This document shows positions 60,669 through 64,000 of a DNA stretch of 64,000 bases, in pieces; the first letter of the stretch is position 1; every line of letters begins with the position of its first letter. Both the position numbers and the translations under genes were made by a program. This stretch comes from Beduinella massiliensis (GTDB lineage: Bacteria > Bacillota > Clostridia > Christensenellales > Aristaeellaceae): NCBI RefSeq assembly GCF_900199405.1, contig NZ_LT963430.1:2821605-2885604 (forward strand), in the 5' to 3' direction. The notes beneath the pieces are model-generated. The model saw only the letters and a program-made list of their open reading frames with translations, had not been told where the DNA came from and made no database searches.

Positions 60669-62156
60669 TTAACGTATGGCCTGCAGCGCCTCATTAAAGA
60701 TGGCGGCGAGGCGCTCGCCGTCCGGTCGGACGCTCTGGACAAACGCGTCGAAGCTTTCGTCCGTCAGTTCTACTTCGCCCGTGGCAAAGCGCCCGATCGC
60801 AAGATCCACCGCTTCGCCCAGGCGAAGCTGCAGCGTCTCCACCTCTTCCGCCTGCTCCCGCGTCAGATAGCTTCTTGCAACCGGCATCGTGGCGATCGAT
60901 TGCAGCCGCTCGCTCTGCGCGCGGTTATAGCGGTCCACGTCGCTGTCCACCTCGCCGAGGAAGTCGTAGGGCGTCAGCCCCGGCGTGGGAATCGCGCCGG
61001 AGGTCGCCATCAGGGACTGCGCGTTGAGCATGTCGATGGTCGTGTAGGTATCCACCTTCCACGTCCATCCCGCCTCGCCCGTGACGTAATCCTCGTCCTC
61101 GACACCCGCCGCGGCGAGAATGCCCCCCGCCTCGCTGTAGAGATAATCCACCCAGCGCAGCGCGGCGGCCGGATCCTCGCAGGCGCTGGTGACGGCAAAC
61201 GCGCCGCGCGCCACGGTGCCGATCATGTCGCGCCACAGGCCGGTCGCGGGCACGATCACCTCGTAGTCCATGTTGGCGTCGATCCCGACCGACGCATAGG
61301 GGGCCAGCGTCACGATGCAGCCGGAGGTCACGGCCGTGTTCGCGTTCTGAGAAGATGAGGAGGACGCCTCCAGCGCCTGCACGGCGTTCAGCCCCGTGAA
61401 CGCGTCCTTGCGAAGCAGCCCCTCCGTGTACAGTTCGTGCAAATACTCGATAAAATCCCTGTAAGCGCTGAGCGTCGGCGCAAAGACGACCTGGCCGTCC
61501 ACCGTGGTCAGGTTGTAGTCGTCCGCGTTTATGCCGAAGAGCGGCAGCAGCCACTTCATCGCCCAGACGCCCGTCACGTCCAGCCCGACCTCGTCCGCCT
61601 TGCCGTTCCCGTTCGGGTCTCCGTCGCGGATCGCGATCAGCGCGTTCTTCAGCTCCTCCGGCGTCGTGGGCACGTTCATCCCCAGCTTGGCCAGCCATTT
61701 GCTGTTGATCCACAGGCCCACCTGCCGCTCCTTCTCCGTCAGCATCGGCAGCGCCGCGATGCGCCCGTCCGGCAGGGTGATCTCCGCACGCCATTGCGGG
61801 TTTTGCTCAAGCAGCGCCGAAAGGTTCGGCGCGTTCGCCTCAAGCAGCGGCGCCAGGTCGATCAGCGTCCCGTCATCCAGCAGCTCCCGCTCCTGCGCGG
61901 GGCTCAGCGTCGCGCGAAAGAGCACGTCCGGCATGTCTGCTTTCAGGTTTTGCAGCGCCTTTTCGTATTCCTCGCGCTCCGTGTATTGGCGCAGCTCGAA
62001 GGACACGCCCGTACGCTCCGCCATGCGGGAAAAGAACTTGCTTTGGCTCCAATCGCGCCCGTTCGTCTCGTCGTAGCCCATCATCGTCATCGCTTCCGCC
62101 TGCGCCGTACTCACGAGCAGCAGCGCCATCAGCAAAAGACACAAGATTCGTTTCAT
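60669..62156 (-). CDS. Orphan extracellular solute-binding protein
   Basis: 495 residues from ATG 62156, 7 bases after GGGAGGA. A signal peptide (MKRILCLLLMALLLVSTAQAEA, no lipobox) precedes a family 1 binding-protein fold of the large LplA type (ALPMLTEKERQVGLWINSKWLAKLGMNVPTTPEELKNALIAI). DGDPNGNGKADEVG near residue 182 is an EF-hand-like calcium loop seen in some such proteins. A poly-Ser stretch occurs near 285. No permease genes adjoin it and it has its own promoter and terminator, so it either serves a transporter elsewhere or acts as a sensor. Confidence 0.88.
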   Translation of the reverse strand: MKRILCLLLMALLLVSTAQAEAMTMMGYDETNGRDWSQSKFFSRMAERTGVSFELRQYTEREEYEKALQNLKADMPDVLFRATLSPAQERELLDDGTLIDLAPLLEANAPNLSALLEQNPQWRAEITLPDGRIAALPMLTEKERQVGLWINSKWLAKLGMNVPTTPEELKNALIAIRDGDPNGNGKADEVGLDVTGVWAMKWLLPLFGINADDYNLTTVDGQVVFAPTLSAYRDFIEYLHELYTEGLLRKDAFTGLNAVQALEASSSSSQNANTAVTSGCIVTLAPYASVGIDANMDYEVIVPATGLWRDMIGTVARGAFAVTSACEDPAAALRWVDYLYSEAGGILAAAGVEDEDYVTGEAGWTWKVDTYTTIDMLNAQSLMATSGAIPTPGLTPYDFLGEVDSDVDRYNRAQSERLQSIATMPVARSYLTREQAEEVETLQLRLGEAVDLAIGRFATGEVELTDESFDAFVQSVRPDGERLAAIFNEALQAIR

Positions 62157-62187
62157 CCAGTCATCCTCCCTGCACGTTCTAAGCCTC

Positions 62188-62217
62188 ATTATAACACATC
62201 ACAGGGATCCCTGCCAA
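62188..62217 (-). promoter_or_regulatory. Promoter of the orphan solute-binding protein gene
   Basis: TTGGCA (62217-62212, 5 of 6), 18 bases, perfect TATAAT (62193-62188). Confidence 0.8.
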
Positions 62218-62330
62218 CGTGATTCCGCGCCGGTCAGCGGCCCCCGAAGCTCTCTCGGTGCTCGTTCCGCGCCGGCCGCAAGCGCGCATGATTCCACCCT
62301 CCGACGCATAGCTTCTGCGGGAGGGATACG

Positions 62331-63281
62331 ATGCGTGCACTTTTGGAGGAAACCTTCCGCGGCCTGCGCGCCGTGGTGATCGGCGGGGACTATCAGCCCG
62401 CCGTATGGATGCGTGCGCTTCTTGGCGTCTTGGGCGCACAGACGGCTCAGGTATCCGGATCCGCGCTGCTCAGCGCCGACGCGCTCTGCGGCGTGCTCAC
62501 GCATGAACGGCCGCAGCTCGTCATCTGGGCTTCTCGCCCGCCGCAGGATAAGCGCATGGACACGGCGGAGTGGGTGCGCTGCGCGCAGACGCTGGTCACG
62601 GAATCGCGCGAGGCGGGCGTCCGGCTCATCGTCCGCTGCTCCGACGCGTGGGTGTACAGCGCCTCGCCGCCCGCCTTTCCGCCCGACCAGACCGACGCCA
62701 CCGGCGGGCGCAACGTCAGCGGCCTTTGCGAAAGCCTCGTGCAGCAGGTGCTCCTCGCGGCCAGCCGCGCGCTGATGGGCGATCCGGTCAGCGCCGTCTG
62801 CGCACGCCACCTGCCGCTGCTCTACGGTGCCGCCTCCGACGATCCTTTGGACGAGTGGATGCGCCGCCTGCGCCTGAACGAGCCGCTGCATCTGGGCGGC
62901 TCCGGCTGCGCGGCAGTCTTCATGCATCCGCTCAACGCCTACGCGGGCGCGCTGAGCGCTGCCGCCATGGTGCTGCGACACGGCGATGCCTACACCGGCG
63001 CATGGAACTTTTCTGCGCCGCCGGAATGCGTGCTTTCCCGCCGGGGCGCGGTGCGCGTGCTGCGGCGCACGCTGAAGAGCGATTCCGCCATCACGGAGGA
63101 CGCCCTGCCGCTTTGCCCCTACCCCGCCATGCTCTGCGACCGGCCGGCGCGCGAGCGGCTCGGCTGGCACGTCGTCTGGGACGCGGAGGAGGCGCTCGAA
63201 AGGTACTGCGCCTACCGTCCCGGCTGCGAAGAAAAGCAGGCGGAGCGCTTCATGGAGCGCATGGACGAGATGGAGAGGTGA
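62331..63281 (+). CDS. Degenerate SDR/epimerase-like protein
   Basis: 316 residues on the plus strand; GGGAGGG lies 5 bases before the ATG. The overall strand-helix order and the C-terminal HLGGSGCAAVFMHPLNAYAGALSAAAMVL with AYTGAWNFSAP recall extended SDRs such as CDP-glucose dehydratase. The N-terminal VVIGGDYQPAVWM lacks the GxxGxxG loop, and the expected YxxxK is replaced by NVSGLCESLVQQ. It therefore probably does not bind NAD in the usual way. Neighbours give no pathway. Confidence 0.6.
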   Translation: MRALLEETFRGLRAVVIGGDYQPAVWMRALLGVLGAQTAQVSGSALLSADALCGVLTHERPQLVIWASRPPQDKRMDTAEWVRCAQTLVTESREAGVRLIVRCSDAWVYSASPPAFPPDQTDATGGRNVSGLCESLVQQVLLAASRALMGDPVSAVCARHLPLLYGAASDDPLDEWMRRLRLNEPLHLGGSGCAAVFMHPLNAYAGALSAAAMVLRHGDAYTGAWNFSAPPECVLSRRGAVRVLRRTLKSDSAITEDALPLCPYPAMLCDRPARERLGWHVVWDAEEALERYCAYRPGCEEKQAERFMERMDEMER

Positions 63282-63289
63282 CGATGCAG

Positions 63290-63330
63290 CCAGGTTCCCG
63301 GCAAGGGCGCAAAGCCTTCCGGGGACCTGG
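63290..63330. terminator. Hairpin between convergent genes
   Basis: A 12-bp stem with one mismatch, CCAGGTTCCCGG / CCGGGGACCTGG, between the plus-strand SDR-like gene and the minus-strand permease. Neither side has a clear T-run. Confidence 0.45.
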
Positions 63331-63350
63331 CCGCATACGGTTTTGCCGTC

Positions 63351-64000
63351 TCACGATCCGGTCGACTTGTAATGGCGAAGCCCAAGCCGAAAGAGCGCGT
63401 AGCTGGGTGCGAGAAAGAGCATCCCCACCAGGGGAAGAAGGGCGAATAAGGCGCTCTGCTCCCTGTCCAGCAGGTACAGAAGCGGATAGTATTGAAACAG
63501 CGCGAGCGGAATCACGAACGTCAAAAAGAACAGCGCGTTCTTCCCGTAGATCGAAAACGGATAGTTGCCGAACTTCCGGCCTCCGTAGGTAAAGAAGTTG
63601 AAAAACTCCAGCCCCTCCAGCGTGAAGAACGCGCAGGCGGCGTAGATCAAAAAAAGGCTGAAGAACAGGATGCTGCCGCTCAGGATCATCGTGCAAAGCG
63701 TGAGGGCCTTCCCCCACGTCCACGCGACCCCACTCTTCGGCACGGCGTAGCAAAGCACGAGCACCGCCTGCAAGAGCAGGCCCAGCCGCGTAAAGTCCAT
63801 CTTAGGCGCCAGCACCTGCATTAGCAGGCTTCGCGGACGCACGAGGGCGCGGTCAAACTCGCCATTTCCGATCATGCTCGGAAAAGCGGCGAAGCCTCCC
63901 CCCGCCATCTCCCCCAGGGAGAACGCCATCACCACCACGGAAAAGCAGAGAAGCACCTCCTCGTACGTGAATCCTTCCACCGCGTGAAAACGCGAAAACA
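63351..64000 (-). CDS. ABC-2 family (DUF990-like) permease, 5' end outside the window
   Basis: The last about 216 residues of a membrane protein; the reading frame stays open to the window edge (FSRFHAVEGFTYEEV...), so the start is missing. At least four helices remain. GGGFAAFPSMIGNGEFDRALVRPRSLLMQVLAPKMDFTRLGLL is the pattern of DUF990-type ABC-2 permeases (GEFDRxLVRP). Such permeases come as a pair with an ATPase gene, expected just beyond the right edge. Confidence 0.8.
   Translation of the reverse strand, partial: FSRFHAVEGFTYEEVLLCFSVVVMAFSLGEMAGGGFAAFPSMIGNGEFDRALVRPRSLLMQVLAPKMDFTRLGLLLQAVLVLCYAVPKSGVAWTWGKALTLCTMILSGSILFFSLFLIYAACAFFTLEGLEFFNFFTYGGRKFGNYPFSIYGKNALFFLTFVIPLALFQYYPLLYLLDREQSALFALLPLVGMLFLAPSYALFRLGLRHYKSTGS

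Overview
The window looks like a chromosomal segment of a high-GC, spore-forming member of the Bacillota (class Clostridia or close to it). The evidence is gene content and order: spo0A, sigH, cwlD, bofA, yabP-yabQ and a spoIIQ-like gene are all present. The run mrnC-thyX-rlmB-rae1-sigH-tuf-rpmG-secE-nusG-rplK-rplA-rplJ-rplL has the layout expected of Clostridia. Leaders are of Gram-positive type (a T-box and an L10 leader), and most genes have GGAGG ribosome binding sites and consensus sigma-A promoters. Nearly every gene lies on the minus strand, so the window is probably one replichore arm read co-directionally. Only four genes are on the plus strand: a small ribbon-helix-helix protein, an XRE regulator, an AraC-type regulator and a degenerate SDR-like protein.

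Positions 1-12.6 kb hold stationary-phase control and translation genes. spo0A has a sigma-A promoter and two Spo0A boxes. It is followed leftward-to-rightward by an orphan glpK, rplL-rplJ behind an L10 attenuator leader, rplA, rplK, nusG, secE, rpmG, tuf with tRNA-Gly(CCC), sigH, and the coupled unit mrnC-thyX-rlmB-rae1. rlmB carries a nine-fold 12-residue repeat. cwlD follows. Positions 12.6-19 kb hold an unusual intergenic DnaA-box cluster, then tsaD, a DUF1461 membrane protein, prfB with a programmed +1 frameshift at a UAA codon, and secA.

Positions 19-31 kb hold a small RHH protein, a TraX-like membrane protein with a two-component system, a secreted protein whose signal peptide is encoded across a ten-G run, and a tyrosine T-box operon (aminotransferase-tyrS-yigZ). 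A MATE transporter, a Gfo/Idh/MocA oxidoreductase and a GpsA-like dehydrogenase follow. Positions 31-37 kb hold ydcF and a glycolytic cluster (cggR-pgk-tpiA-gpmI) that lacks gapA but keeps a CggR-type operator.

Positions 37-47.7 kb hold bofA with a small partner, a three-gene operon for exported proteins (DUF6273-like, PIG-L deacetylase, NAGPA-type phosphodiester glycosidase), a secreted beta-helix-like protein divergent from an XRE regulator, glmS, a SpoIIQ-like LytM protein, and three acetyltransferase genes. One of these is a two-domain fusion whose second half looks like an aminoglycoside 6'-N-acetyltransferase. Positions 47.7-55.6 kb hold a sugar ABC transporter with an N-acetylhexosamine-1-kinase-like enzyme under a divergent PocR/AraC regulator, then a zinc/manganese ABC transporter.

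Positions 55.7-64 kb hold tRNA-fMet and tRNA-Met, a Ppx/GppA phosphatase, divIC-yabQ-yabP, the threonine-degrading pair tdh-kbl, an orphan solute-binding protein, the SDR-like gene, and the 3' part of an ABC-2 permease cut by the window edge. No insertion sequence, prophage, CRISPR array or rRNA gene was seen. All calls come from reading the sequence; no database search was run.
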